Shown in pieces: positions 21,195 to 31,574 of a stretch of DNA of 31,909 nucleotides (the first letter of the stretch is position 1; the number at the start of each line of letters is the position of its first letter). The translations under genes and the position numbers were made by a program. Under the pieces are notes generated by a model that was not told where the DNA came from, made no database searches, and saw only the letters and a list, made by a program, of their open reading frames with translations. The stretch comes from Dictyocoela muelleri (lineage: Eukaryota; Microsporidia), in the NCBI GenBank assembly GCA_016256075.1, contig SDVU01000011.1, forward strand, positions 1 to 31,909, in the 5' to 3' direction.

Positions 21195-21486
21195 CCTTAT
21201 TTGGGGAAAAATCATCATCCATAAGAGTAAATAAAATTATTCTTATTAGAAATAAGTGTATAATCATGACTTATTTTCAGATATGAATATAAAAATATTT
21301 TACAGTCTATATATAGAAGTTACCGAAATTTCCGCATTCCGTAAAAATTACTAAAACTTCCATATATAGACTTTAAATTATTTTTATTATTATATATGAA
21401 TATAACTCATGATTATAGACTTATTTATAATAAGAATAATTTTATTTACTCTTATGGATGACGATTTTTCCCCAAATAAGAGGGCA
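21195..21486. repeat. Fold-back element D (MITE-like), arms about 140 bp
   Basis: The left arm 21195-21331 (starting CCCCTTATTTGGGGAAAAAT) and the right arm 21343-21486 are inverted copies with an 11-nt loop (21332-21342). It resembles a solo fold-back MITE. No target duplication was recognised, and no transposase is inside. Confidence 0.85.
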
Positions 21487-21550
21487 TCTAAATCGTTGAG
21501 GAAACTGAAATTGTTATGATCGATGCTTATACATAATATCGGTACTGTTC

Positions 21551-21844
21551 TATTATATAACACCAATTTTATATACTAAAAATGGAAGTAAACAAAAAAT
21601 GTCAAATATAAAGAATGTGTTTTTTTTGTGAAAATTCCCAGAATGAAATTATTTTAAATTAGAAGCAATATATAAATAAAATTATAAACTTCCCCTTTAG
21701 GGGAAGTTTATAGTTTTATTTATATATTGCTTCTAATTTAAAAATAATTTCATTCTTATAATTTTCACAAAAATTTACACATTCTTTATATTTGACATTT
21801 TTCGTTTACTTCTATTTTTAGTATATAAAATTGGTGTTATATAA
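21551..21844. repeat. Left palindrome of element C
   Basis: Two arms of about 145 bp mirror each other around CCCC-TTTA-GGGG (21692-21703). The inner arm ends at GGTGTTATATAAT and lacks the outermost GGTACTGTTC present at 21541, so only the outer copy has a complete transposon end. Confidence 0.9.
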
Positions 21845-21908
21845 TTTTACAAATTTCAAATTTATTAATAAAATTTTAATATTTTTTTAATAAACCACCC
21901 CTTAAAAT

Positions 21909-22782
21909 ATGAGACCATATAAAAATTTGGCTGAAATAGGTGCTCCTGAATTATGCAAACATATTAGAAATAAAAAACGGCTTTTAAAATTCTAAAACGT
22001 CTGGAAGTGCTGCCAGAGCAAAAATTTTGTAATTTATGTAAAAAGAAAATGAAATGCTTTGGACATGAAAAGGGTTATTTTTATTGTGCTCATCCTTGTC
22101 GTAATAGGTTGCCAATAAGACATGGCACTATATTAGATAATACTCGAATAACATTCAAAAAATTGATAATTTTATGCCACTATTACTTCCACAAAACCCT
22201 TGTAACGAAAAATTTGTTAAGAGATGTAGGATTAAGCCGTGCAACCATAACGAAAATTAAATATAAAATTGAAAATAAAATTATACAATTTAATAAAAAG
22301 ACAAGCAAATAAATCGGGGGTATCGGTTCAATTGTAGAAGTTGATGAATCTTTAATGGCATCTGCGAAATATGGAAAGGGTAGATTTCCCGATCAGACGT
22401 GGGTCTTTGGTATTGTCGAAAGAGATTCTGGGAAATGCTATATAAAGGTCGTTGAAGATAGAAAAAAAGCAACTTTAGAAAAAATAATTAAAGAAATTGT
22501 TATGAAAGCACCATTGTATGCACAGACCAAGCCAAAATGTATGGTTCCTTAGATGAAATAGGATTTATACATTTTGATGTTTGTCATAAAAATAATTTTG
22601 TCAATCCAGAAACCGGCTGTCATACACAAACCATTGAAAATTTGTGGATTCACTTTAAGAAAAAAAGGCATATTGAATATGGTATTGCAAGGAAAAAGTT
22701 GGAAGCTTATTGTGAGGGTTTTTGTTTTTTTAGAAATAATAGTGAAATAAAATTTAAAAATTTTATGGAATTTTTGAAATAA
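21909..22782 (+). pseudogene. ISXO2-like (IS1595/Merlin) transposase of element C, nearly intact
   Basis: A cut-and-paste DDE transposase. The putative start is the ATG at 21909 (MRPYKNLAEIGAPELCKHI), and the frame shifts before LPEQKFCNLC. A zinc ribbon follows (CNLCKKKMKCFG...YFYCAHPC, about 22028-22110), then a helical region. The catalytic blocks are IGGIGSIVEVDES (first aspartate 22343-22345), TWVFGIVERDSGKCYIK, CTDQAKMYGSL (second aspartate 22525-22527), VCHKNNFVNPETGCHTQTIE (glutamate 22636-22638) and NLWIHFKKKRHIEYG. All catalytic residues are present. I see one in-frame stop (TAA 22310-22312), one single-base frame change near 22510, and the frame change near 21995. About 290 codons, near full family length. 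Decay is slight, so this copy is among the younger DNA transposons here. Confidence 0.88.
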
Positions 22783-22843
22783 ATTATTTATTTTAGTTTT
22801 TGCAATTATTTTTTTTATAGTTTTTGTACAAAAATGTACTTTT

Positions 22844-23142
22844 ATATTATATAACACCACTTTTATATACTAAAAATGGAAGTAAACAAAAAATATCAAA
22901 TATAAAGAATGTGTAATTTTTTATGAAAATTCCCAGAATGAAATTATTTTTAAATTAGAAGCAATATATAAATAAAACTATAAACTTCCCCTTTAGGAGA
23001 AGTTTATAGTTTTATTTATTATTGTTTCTAATTTAAAAATAATTTCATTCTGAAAATTTTCATAAAAAATTACACATTCTTTATATTTGACATTTTTTGT
23101 TTACTTTCATTTTTAGTATATAAAAGTGGTGTTATATAATAG
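22844..23142. repeat. Right palindrome of element C
   Basis: A second copy of the palindrome at 21551-21844, same sequence and centre motif (CCCCTTTAGGAG), arms about 145 bp. Here the right (outer) arm carries the complete end, GAACAGTACC, to 23152. The inner end stops at ATTATATAACACC. Confidence 0.9.
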
Positions 23143-23365
23143 AACAGTACCCAAAAAAGACCTTCGAATGGATGGCTATTCGCACTTTAAACCAAACTTA
23201 AGTTTAAATAGATTTTAAATTGAATTTTAGACTAAATTCTCATATGTATTCGAAAATTGGTCTGTCCCGTTTGTCAGAAGTTCTGTTTGTCAGAAAAAAT
23301 AAATAAATTTTTACAACTCTTAATAATGAATGTATTTTTTAAAAATTTATATTATTAATGGTAAG

Positions 23366-23588
23366 ACTAATAATTTATATAAAAATATGTAAATATGTTC
23401 GATTAAAAAATTTGAGCCAAGCTTATACATTCTAAAAATTCATCGAGAGTAATGATAAAATTATTATATTTATTTCATAACTTCTAAATTTATCATTTCT
23501 ACCACATAATTTTTAGAATGTCTAAGTGTAATACAAATTTTAATCAGACACATTTACATATTTTTCGTATAAATTTCTATTATTATCA
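23366..23588. repeat. Fold-back E inside the outer MITE
   Basis: Arms of about 95 bp (23366-23462 and 23496-23588) are inverted copies with about a 33-nt loop. Landmarks are AAAAATATGTAAATATGT with ACATTTACATATTTTT, and ACATTCTAAAAATT with AATTTTTAGAATGT. The P3 pogo element begins directly after its right arm. Confidence 0.8.
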
Positions 23589-23689
23589 TTATTACAGAAA
23601 AATTCTCATTTAACGAACAAAAAACTACGATTAAAATCACATTTGTTAAATGAAATTAACAAAAATTTTTAAAAATTAGAAATTAATTT

Positions 23690-24184
23690 TTTTACTGAAT
23701 GGAAATAGTCTGTAATTCCTGGGGTTTCATTTTCTTAGTTAACAAAATACTTTCTTTGTGGTGACCTAGATAAATAAAATCATTGCATCCACTATTAATC
23801 ATGTACTTTTCTATGTCATTCATAAAAGCAACCACCATTGCGTAACTTTTGAATTCATTTCATTCTCATTTCTCCGAAAAAGTTTCCTCTATATCACCAC
23901 ATACATCATAAATTGCATTTAAAATATCATTTTTCACCTTGATTATCTGTTTAAAAAATAGGTGTGGTGATATCCTAACTATCAAAATCTACCTCTTTTT
24001 GAACATCGATTTTAATTTCATTTGCAGTTATCAATTCAGTTATATCATTAGACCAGTTTTTAAATGCTCTTTTAAAACAATTTATTATCGTATCTTCAGA
24101 TACAGAATTCAAAGATTCGATCATTGTTGATGTTTTATCAGAAAGTTTTAAATTCTTTAAAATTTTAGTATAATATTCAGTATC
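23690..24184 (-). pseudogene. pogo P3 transposase, C-terminal part
   Basis: Minus-strand continuation of the P3 transposase beyond the LTR insertion. It shows the helical C-terminal region (TEYYTKILKNLKLSD, TSTMIESLNSVSEDTIINCF, a typical DDE_1 tail motif) and then an acidic tail with frame changes to about 23690. It is separated from the rest of the gene (28305-29317) by the retrotransposon. Confidence 0.75.
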
Positions 24185-24189
24185 ATAAT

Positions 24190-24470
24190 TGTCGTGTTCC
24201 GTTAATGGAACTCGATTTGTAAGGTGACGGTGGTAAATCGAGAGGATGTTAGAATCCGTAACTCGATAACGGGCACGAGGCTGGCTCGATAAAGATGTAT
24301 AAAATTTGTTAAACATGATCGTATTTATTTAAAGTTTTCTTTTATACCTTTAAAGGGGTATTTTTAACCAATCATTTTCCTTGAACACCTTTTCAACATT
24401 TATATTTTTATCTTCAACTATCTTTAGTAAAGAATCCTATCAACAACGTTGTATACCCTTGTATACGACA
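24190..24470 (-). repeat. 3' LTR of the gypsy element
   Basis: 281 bp, TGTCGT...ACGACA, near-identical to 28020-28299. Contains a TATA-like AT-rich middle and short inverted ends. Confidence 0.93.
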
Positions 24471-24549
24471 TCCTACCACCCCGCATTTTAAAAAAATGGC
24501 ATTATATTTTTAATATTCATTCTAAAAATACCATTGGGTTTTTCTATGT

Positions 24550-27411
24550 CTAAAATATTTTTGTTTTCATATACTTTAGCGATTTTATAAGGAACACTAA
24601 TTTTTCTTCAAGTTTCCCTATTTTGAAATTTTTTAATAAAACTTGATCTCCGATTTTAAATTCATTGTTGTTTCTGTTTCTGTTTATTTTTACTAAATTT
24701 CTTTTCTTAGAATTTGAATTTAATTGTTTGATTTTTTGGAAAATTTGATGTGTGGGTTTTGATTTGTATAATTCAATAATTTGACGTGGAAAATTTTTTA
24801 TACTGGTGTTGTAAACATTATTCAGATTTTTTGATATGGTCTTTAAAATATAATTAATCGATAATCCTTGGAATATTTTTAATACCTTTAATATTGTTTG
24901 GTTTATTCTTTCTGATATTCCATTTGATTGTGGATTATAAGGACTTGTTTTTATATGCTTAATTTTCTTGGAATTTAAAAATTCGTTGAATTCACTCGAT
25001 GTATATTGACGGCCATTATCCGTTATACATTTTTCAATATTCATATCTTTTTTTATAAATTTTTTAAATGCATTCTCGATTATGCTCTTGCTGCTTATTT
25101 CTTCTAATAGGTAAACTTTTGTAAATCTTGAAAAAATATCTGTAATGGTAATAATATAAAATTCATTGTTTTGCGTTTCGATTTCAAACAAATTTGTTTT
25201 AAAAGTACCAACAATATCAGAAGAAATTGTTTCAAATGGTCTATTAGAAATAATTTTTCCGCTTATTTTCCCATGTTTTATTTTTGAGATAGTATTTTTA
25301 TTGCATTCTAAACATTTATCAAGCTCCGTTACTACCGATTTATACGGCTTTTTAAAGTTGTATTTAAGTTTTAATGTGTAGTAGGTTCTCAACTTCCCTG
25401 GATGTCCCAAGTTTTTATGAATTTCTAAGATATCAAATTGTTTCGTTAGAAGAGTTATTTCCGATTCTTCTTTAGGAATTTTACGCGATAGATAGTCCGC
25501 CATCACATTTTCTTTACCATTTATGTGTTTTATGTCCAATTTATATTTTGCAAGCTGTTTCTTCCATCTATTTATTCTTGTAGAATGATTTTTTGCTTTA
25601 AATAATATGTTCCTATTATCAGTTTTAACTATTACATTCCCATTTAACAATATTGTTCTAAAATGTGTTACTGTTTTATAAACTGCATATGCTTCCTTCT
25701 CTACAATAGAATAATTCTGCTCACTTTGATTCAATTTATAACTATAATAGCCTAATATTCCTCGTCTTTGATATAAAATCCCACCAATTCCTCGTTCACT
25801 GGCATCTGTCTCAAGAAGAAAAATTTCGGAGAAATTTGGATATTTTAATCCTGACGCATTTTTGATCTCATCCCATACTTCTCGAATCTTTTTGGCTTCC
25901 ACATCAGACCAAAATATTTTTGTGATTTTATTCCTGAGTTTATCGGTCATAAAAAGTAGTTTATTACTAATATCTTTTAAGAATGGTCTAAACCAATTGA
26001 ATATCCCTAACAACCTTTGAAGTTGTTTTTTATTAGTCGGTAAAGGTTTATTTTTTAAAATATTTATTTTGTGAGTATTTGGGTAATAACCTCTAGGTGT
26101 TATAAAGTGCCCAAGATATTCAACTTCTTCTTTAGCGAAACAGCTTTTTTCCATATTTATAGATAAACCAGACTTGAAAAGCCTTGAACAAACTTCAACA
26201 ACGTGATTTTCATGATCTTCGATATTTTTACTATGTATTAAAACATCGTCTAAATAAATTTTAACATATTCAAGATCACCTAATTCATTTTGCATAATCC
26301 GCTAAAAAGTTCTCGGAGCGTTTTTCAGCCCAAACGGCATCCCCAAATATTCATATTGTTTATTGAGTAATGTGAAACTAGTATATTTTATAGATTCTTC
26401 ATGCATTTTAACTTGATGGTATCCCATGTTAAGATCTATGCAACTGAAAATTTTTGATTCTGAAAGTTCGACGAGACATTCTTGTAAATTTGGACAAGGA
26501 AAAACTTCGTTAATAGTATTTTTATTTAGTTCAGTAAAATCAACACCAAGCCTTAATTATTTATTCGGTTTTGAAATAAAAAATGCAGGTGAACAAAATG
26601 GAGAATTTGATTTTCTTATAACATTTTTTTCTAAGAGATTTTCTATATGAAGCTTAGCTTCTGATCTTATAGAAAATGGAACAGGATATTGCTTGTATGT
26701 AATTTTGGGCATCGATAATAGATGAATTTCATGAGCAAGTTTTTTATATTTCCCAATATCACTTGTTATGACTAATTCGTTTACTTTATTTTTTAGTCTT
26801 TCGACATCTATTTGATAAAGTATATTAGTTTTCTGTCGTTTTTTCAAATTAAGATTTATGGTGAAGTTCATTAATCGTATTGTGTTCGTCTGTAAACAAA
26901 TCATTGCTTCATTTTGCCTTGAGAAATTATTTCCTATTATAATATCAACTGGTAAATTGGGAAGTATAATAAATTCTATATTGAAAAACGCATTTTCAAT
27001 TCCATTGAAAGAAATTTGTGATTTTGTCATTTCTTTTGCTACTATAATGTTGCTTGCTGTTTGAATCTGGATTTCATTCATTTTTTGAGTTTTGAGCTGT
27101 AATTTTTCAATGGCATTTAGAGATATTGCAGATCTATTTGACCCAGTATCAATTAAACATTCGACCTTGTTACATTCAATTTTACCATCCAGATATAACA
27201 ATTGATCATTGCTATGTTTTTCATTAACTATTAAATTCTTTTCTTCCTTCTTTGTTTTCTCCTTTTCTTTTATCTTGAAGCATTCATCTGTGTTATGAGT
27301 ATTAGTTTTGTGATATTTACAAAAATTTTCCCCTTTTGTTTCTATATGTTTGGTGTCGTAATTTCTAATATCATCTGATTTTTTATTTGCTTTGTATTTT
27401 TCATTATTCAT
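24550..27411 (-). pseudogene. Fossil gypsy pol region (zinc knuckle, PR, RT, RNase H, integrase)
   Basis: In minus-strand order: a Cys/His zinc-knuckle-like segment near 27300 (CKYHKTNTHNTDEC); an aspartic protease near 27150 (LIDTGSNRSAI, IIIGNNF); and the N-terminal RT region near 26650. Next come the RT core with the YLDD active site near 26240, RNase H (LLETDASERGIGG, near 25820; IVEKEAYAV; VKTDNRN), and the integrase. The integrase has an HHCC zinc finger (near 25410-25290) and a core with DIVGTF, DNGRQYTSSEF and SPYNPQSNGISERINQ (25220-24890). A basic C-terminal domain lies at 24720-24550. It is a broken fossil copy whose proteins cannot be made whole from this locus. Confidence 0.9.
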
Positions 27412-27479
27412 TTTGTGAATATATCTTCTATCTGATTCAATACCTTCTTCGATTTTTTTGATATAATCTAGAATTTATT

Positions 27480-27990
27480 CTACTGAATCTTTTTACATTT
27501 CCTTCATTTTTAAATGTGTTTCTGCAGACAAATTTTCATTAAATTTTATTCTGAATAAAGTTTTTGATTCATCACAGCTATATTTTCTGCATCAAGATAT
27601 GTCGTTCATATTTCTTTGTAACGCCTTATAATAATCTTCTATATATAAGAAATTTATTTGTTTGATTTTCTTTTGACTTAATTCAAGCTTCTCTGCAAAT
27701 TTATTGTTATAAATCAGTTTTAAAATTTTTTTAAAAGCCTTGTTTGGATCTTTTTCATATTGTATAGTTTCTTTAAGCTCATAGGATAGCATTACTTGAA
27801 TAATTGCCATTCCTCCTTATTTTTTATAATTATTATTTTTAATCAGTTCTTTTATTTGATCTGCCCATTTTATAACATTTTGTTGGTGCAAATCAATGAG
27901 TTCTTCAATTTCTACGGTAGTTGTTATATCAATACCTTCTAAAAGCATATTAAAAGTTTTTCTTTTGATATCTAAATTTTGTGTGTTTGT
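27480..27990 (-). pseudogene. Fossil gypsy gag-like region
   Basis: It lies between the 5' LTR and the protease part on the minus strand. It is lysine-rich and helical, with AIIQVMLSYELKETIQ and AFKKILKLIYNN, as in Ty3-type Gag. Assignment rests on position and composition; no specific capsid motif was recognised. Confidence 0.6.
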
Positions 27991-28019
27991 TATGTCTTTT
28001 TTGACAGATAAATTTATCC

Positions 28020-28299
28020 TGTCGTGTTCCGTTAATGGAACTCGATTTGTAAAGGACGGTGGTAAATCGAGAGGATGTTAGAATCCGTAACTCGATAACG
28101 GGCACGAGGCTGGCTCGATGAAGAAGTATAAAATTTGATAAACATGATCGTATTTATTTAAAGTTTTCTTTTATACCTTTAAAGGGGTATTTTTAACCAA
28201 TCATTTTCTTTGAACTCCTTTTCAACATTTATATTTTTATCTTAAACTATCTTTAGTAAAGAATCCAATCAACAACGTTGTATACCCTTGTATACGACA
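28020..28299 (-). repeat. 5' LTR of the gypsy element
   Basis: 280 bp, TGTCGT...ACGACA. It is followed outside by the ATAAT duplication at 28300-28304, and its insertion point lies within the P3 pogo transposase. Confidence 0.93.
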
Positions 28300-28304
28300 A
28301 TAAT

Positions 28305-29317
28305 CTTCATTAAATTAAATGTTTCTACTCAAAAACTTCCTGTATTTTGATTTAAATGAACAAATAATACCTTGATCCAGGGGTTGTATTTTTGATTTAG
28401 TCGCAGGCGACAAGAAAAAAAAAAGCGTTATATTTGAGAAACTAGTATTTATCCATGAACAGTAGCATTTACAAGCAAAAAAAGTATATAACCTATTTTC
28501 ATTTCTTATCTTTATATTTAATTCACACAACAAAGTATGGAAAATGGAACCGGTCATCCATGCCTTTTTGATACTCGCGTTTTTATACCTATTGCTTTAA
28601 TATCGATGCTATTAAAGCCCCCTGGTCGTTTTGACTTGCCGATTAACAGAGGTTTTAATTTTTCACCGAAAAAATTTGCACGGAAAAGTAAAGTTACACG
28701 ATATTTTCCCATAATTCCCGATGCTATCTTCTCTTTTGATAAAATTAGTGTTTTTTCGGTGGACATTAAAAAAAAATGCAGCCTCATCACAGTTAAAAAT
28801 ATAAGTTTATGATAAAAAAAATACCCAATGTACCCTTAAAATTAGGCCAAGTCACTGCTAGTTCATCCAGATTCACAAGTCCTTCTTCAACTGATATTTG
28901 TCGGTATTTTATATTATAATATTTTTTAAAATTCCAACCCCACTTGCTAGAGGCCTTGAAATCATGAAAATCAAAACTTTTATCAATAATCAAAGCCTTT
29001 TCAGATAATATATCGTTTGTTATAACGTGATTTTTATTCCGCTTTATGTTAAACATTTCATAGAGTATAGGATATATTGTTTTATTTATTTTGGGCATAA
29101 ACACTATATTTTTATTACCCTCTTTTATTTTTGATTGATTCCTGGTCATAGCTTCATTTTTTTGTATTAGATCGATAATCCCTGCTGACATTTTAAATAT
29201 GTTTTGAAGTTCTTTCTGGTTTATAAACGGATTTTCTCCTTTGTAATCAAGAACAGAGAGTTTATCATTCATATTGTAATGTTTGCTTTCTCTTTTCTGA
29301 TTATTTTTTGAGAACAT
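28305..29317 (-). pseudogene. pogo P3 transposase, N-terminal and catalytic part
   Basis: From the ATG at 29317 a 174-codon frame encodes the N-terminal HTH (SVLDYKGENPFINQKELQ) and the CENP-B-type DNA-binding half. It ends with FKASSKWGWNFKKYYNIKYR and an EEGLVNLDELAVTWPN segment. After a frame change near 28800 the DDE_1 core follows: FNCDEAA with the first catalytic aspartate (28786-28788), KEKIASGIMGKYRVTLLF, KLKPLLIGKSKRP, WMTGSIFHTLL, and the conserved KIQPLDQGIICSFKSKYRKF. The segment expected to hold the second aspartate (LDNC.AH type) is garbled around 28440-28470. The gene then runs into the LTR insertion. Frame changes are few and mostly at A/T homopolymers, so this family was active not long ago. 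Confidence 0.85.
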
Positions 29318-29841
29318 GAGGGTTATGAAATTTTTAATTCATAAATTAATTCCAAGTTATTCATTCGAAAATGTATAACAAACATTTTCTATACCATGAC
29401 GGATTGTAACCTATAAAAACAGAAAATCTTTGTACAGAATATTAGAAAATAGGGTTCTATATAGAAAAGAGGTATGAAAATGAATTTTATTTTAAATAAG
29501 GACTGTGTGTCTCATCTTCTGTAGAAAATTTTCTTATTTTTTAGGTTCAACCCGTTGAAAGATTTATTTTTTAATTTATATTCTAAAATTTTTCATAAAA
29601 CCACGTTCGTTAGATAAAAATTTGTTATTAAATTCGAAAACATGCACTTTAAATTATAAAAAATATAATATGTTTATTAAAAAGGAATATTCGTTGAAAA
29701 AGAATTCGTTAAATAGGAATTTGACTGTAATATAAATCTAAATTTTTAAGAAAATACATTTATTATTAAGAGCTAAAAAAAATTATTTTTTTTTTACAAA
29801 GGGGACTTCTGACAAATGTGACGTCCCCTTTTAAAATACAT

Positions 29842-30399
29842 GTATAATTTTTTAAAAAAATAAAAAAACGCTAATAAATTCATTTTATCATTATTTATAA
29901 CTAAATAATCATGAAATTGATTAAAAACTCAAAAATATAATTTGGTAAAAATATTTATGAAATTCGATAACTTAATTTATTCGGTATTACTTAGTAGTTT
30001 AATTTGTCTCCGTATAACCACCTTTTCATCGCCAGTAATTGTATCCCGGATTTTAACGCTATCACTTTCAATATCAACAACTAAAAATTATTTTTATATT
30101 ATAAAGATTCAAATAAATGTCTTCTGCGTAACTTATAAAAGTTATATGATCGAATAACTATTACTGTACTGAATATAAAATTTCAAATATTCCTTCATAG
30201 TATATTTTCTGCATAATGCATCAATATAATCTATGATTCGTGATCTACAATTGCAATATCATTATTATATTAATGAATCTGTTATTAGAAAATATATCAA
30301 TATCAAATCCTTTGAACAAAAAAAGTCTTACATCAAGTAGCACCATGATTAGTGTTATTATATAAAAAGGGCTCTATCAAGATGATTAATACACTTGAA
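29842..30399. other. AT-rich spacer
   Basis: No gene or repeat was recognised. The 71-codon plus-strand frame at 29942-30157 has no family motif. Confidence 0.35.
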
Positions 30400-31090
30400 A
30401 CATCCTATCAGTATGCTTAACCTAGGTCTTTCTTTTAACGTGCTATTGAACTTTACTACTTGTACATGTCTTTGTTAATGATAAGGCATACCATGGAGGG
30501 ATCTTATGTTAAATTTTTTCTAAAATTTATGTTACTTTTAGTTTGCAAACACTATTTCATTATCACTATGAAAATAGTCAAAAGTCCTTCTCGGTAAAAA
30601 TTATTTATCAAAATTTCAAAAAAAGCTTTCAGAATCTTTCTTTTTCGATTTTTTGTCCGGCTAAATTATGTAAATGAGTCAATGAACGTGAAAATGTATT
30701 TAAAATCATCATTATGATGACTCTAAATTCTCATATCAATGGTATCTACAATCAATCTTTCACTCTATGATAATTTGGAACAATCAGATTTATATCTTTA
30801 CAAATTTGTAGAGGTCGATATCTGATGCTGTTTTACATTTTTTAATCCCTGCACAACATTTTTTATAGTAATTTCATATGAAAAAATTTTATACGATCAA
30901 ATTTGTCTTTATTCCTGGTAGATCATCATTATGTGAATCAATTATTAGACTTCTTTTCTTGTCATTTTTATACACAAAAATAAATATTTTGTCTACATTT
31001 TTTCTTTTATGTAAAGAATGTTATTACGTAAACATAATAGTTCCGATTTGCGTCTAAAATTTTTTTCTGGCATTTTTTTAAGTTTTCAGG
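30400..31090 (-). pseudogene. Integrase (rve-type) fossil
   Basis: On the minus strand, pieces of a retroviral-type integrase can be recognised. There is a zinc-finger-like segment near 30930 (IIDSHNDDLPG), a core start near 30740 (ERLIVDTIDM, then FKYIFTFIDSFT), and an NNFYREGL...SDNG-like segment near 30540-30600. The sequence is closer to the integrase style of Ginger/KRBA2-like or gypsy elements than to the intact gypsy integrase at 24890-25410, so it is a separate element. It is old, with many breaks. No LTRs or terminal repeats were found around it. Confidence 0.5.
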
Positions 31091-31565
31091 ATATTTCATA
31101 GATAATTAATACAAGTGTAATCCATTTTTTCTTGCCCATTCTTTATACGAAATTTTTTCGTCATGACATAAAAGATTTGAATTAAAAATAAAAATGATAA
31201 AAATTATGTTTTGGCGTTAATTTAAATAAAATTATATTTTTTATATTAAATTTTAAGGAATTGGTTTTCTGATTTTTTTTCTGATGACTTTATTAATAAA
31301 ATTTGCCATAAAAAATTTATTTTTTATATCAAATGTAAGGGTTCATTATGTGATGCGAGGCTATTACAGCCTTTTTCATTTTTATAGTTTACTTTTTCTA
31401 TTTCTATACCCACTTTTTCATTTTTATAGCAACATTTTTATTTTTATAGTCACTTTTTTATTATTTTTTTTAAACCCCCAATTTATTTTTGATAGAACTA
31501 ATGAAAATAATACCGACGATAATAATATTGAAAGCGATAAAAATAAAGATGGCTTAAGTAAAAAA
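31091..31565. other. AT-rich spacer with a short tandem repeat
   Basis: Positions 31370-31469 contain about four to five degenerate copies of a ~20-bp ACTTTTTCATTTTTATAG unit. Otherwise nothing is recognised. Frames across this repeat are T-rich and hydrophobic by composition only. Confidence 0.6.
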
Positions 31566-31574
31566 ACAGACTAT

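Larger units (their letters stand above)
21541..23152 (+). mobile_element. Merlin-type element C: transposase between two palindromic repeats
   Basis: The outer ends are exact inverted copies starting GGTACTGTTCTATTATATAA (21541) and ending at 23152. Each end is not a simple TIR but a ~300-bp palindrome (21551-21844 and 22844-23142). The two palindromes are also near-identical direct repeats of each other. Between them is a nearly intact ISXO2-like transposase on the plus strand. A clear target duplication is not visible. Confidence 0.85.
24190..28299 (-). mobile_element. Ty3/gypsy LTR retrotransposon, 4110 bp
   Basis: Two LTRs of about 280 bp begin TGTCGT and end ACGACA, with an exact 5-bp target duplication ATAAT (24185-24189 and 28300-28304). 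Reading on the minus strand gives gag-like region, zinc knuckle, aspartic protease, reverse transcriptase, RNase H and integrase. Integrase after RNase H is the Ty3/gypsy order. The LTRs differ at only about 3% of positions, so the insertion is fairly recent. The element is structurally complete at its ends but its coding region is broken, with roughly three to five breaks. A G-rich polypurine stretch lies next to the 3' LTR (about 24471-24483). Confidence 0.92.
23595..29727 (-). mobile_element. pogo element P3, interrupted by an LTR retrotransposon
   Basis: The left end CAGAAAAATTCTCATTTAAC (23595) and the right end, read inward from 29727 as CAGTCAAATTCCTATTTAAC, are inverted copies with TA on both outer sides (23593-23594 and 29728-29729). 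They match the classic pogo end CAGTCAAACCTCTATTTAACGAA. Excluding the 4.1-kb LTR insertion the element is about 2.0 kb, a normal pogo length. The transposase is on the minus strand and lies on both sides of the insertion. Confidence 0.85.
23244..29841. mobile_element. Outer long-TIR MITE, split by nested insertions
   Basis: The left terminal repeat (about 23244-23355: ATGTATTCGAAAATTGG, TTTGTCAGAAGT, CTCTTAATAATGAATGTATT) and the right terminal repeat (about 29740-29841) are inverted copies over about 100 bp. Without the material between 23593 and 29729 the MITE would be about 460 bp. Its interior contains a fold-back (23366-23588). Boundaries are approximate to about 10 bp and no target duplication was identified. 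Confidence 0.7.

Noticed and set aside
22549-22860. 103-codon minus-strand open frame
   Set aside because: Antisense shadow of the element C transposase, running into its right palindrome.
21541-23152. Bacterial insertion sequence (IS1595) or bacterial contamination
   Set aside because: The transposase family is shared with bacteria, but the surroundings (SINEs, pogo, mariner, gypsy, MULE, no operons) are eukaryotic; Merlin is the eukaryotic branch.
28537-28812. 91-codon plus-strand open frame
   Set aside because: Antisense shadow of the P3 pogo transposase core.
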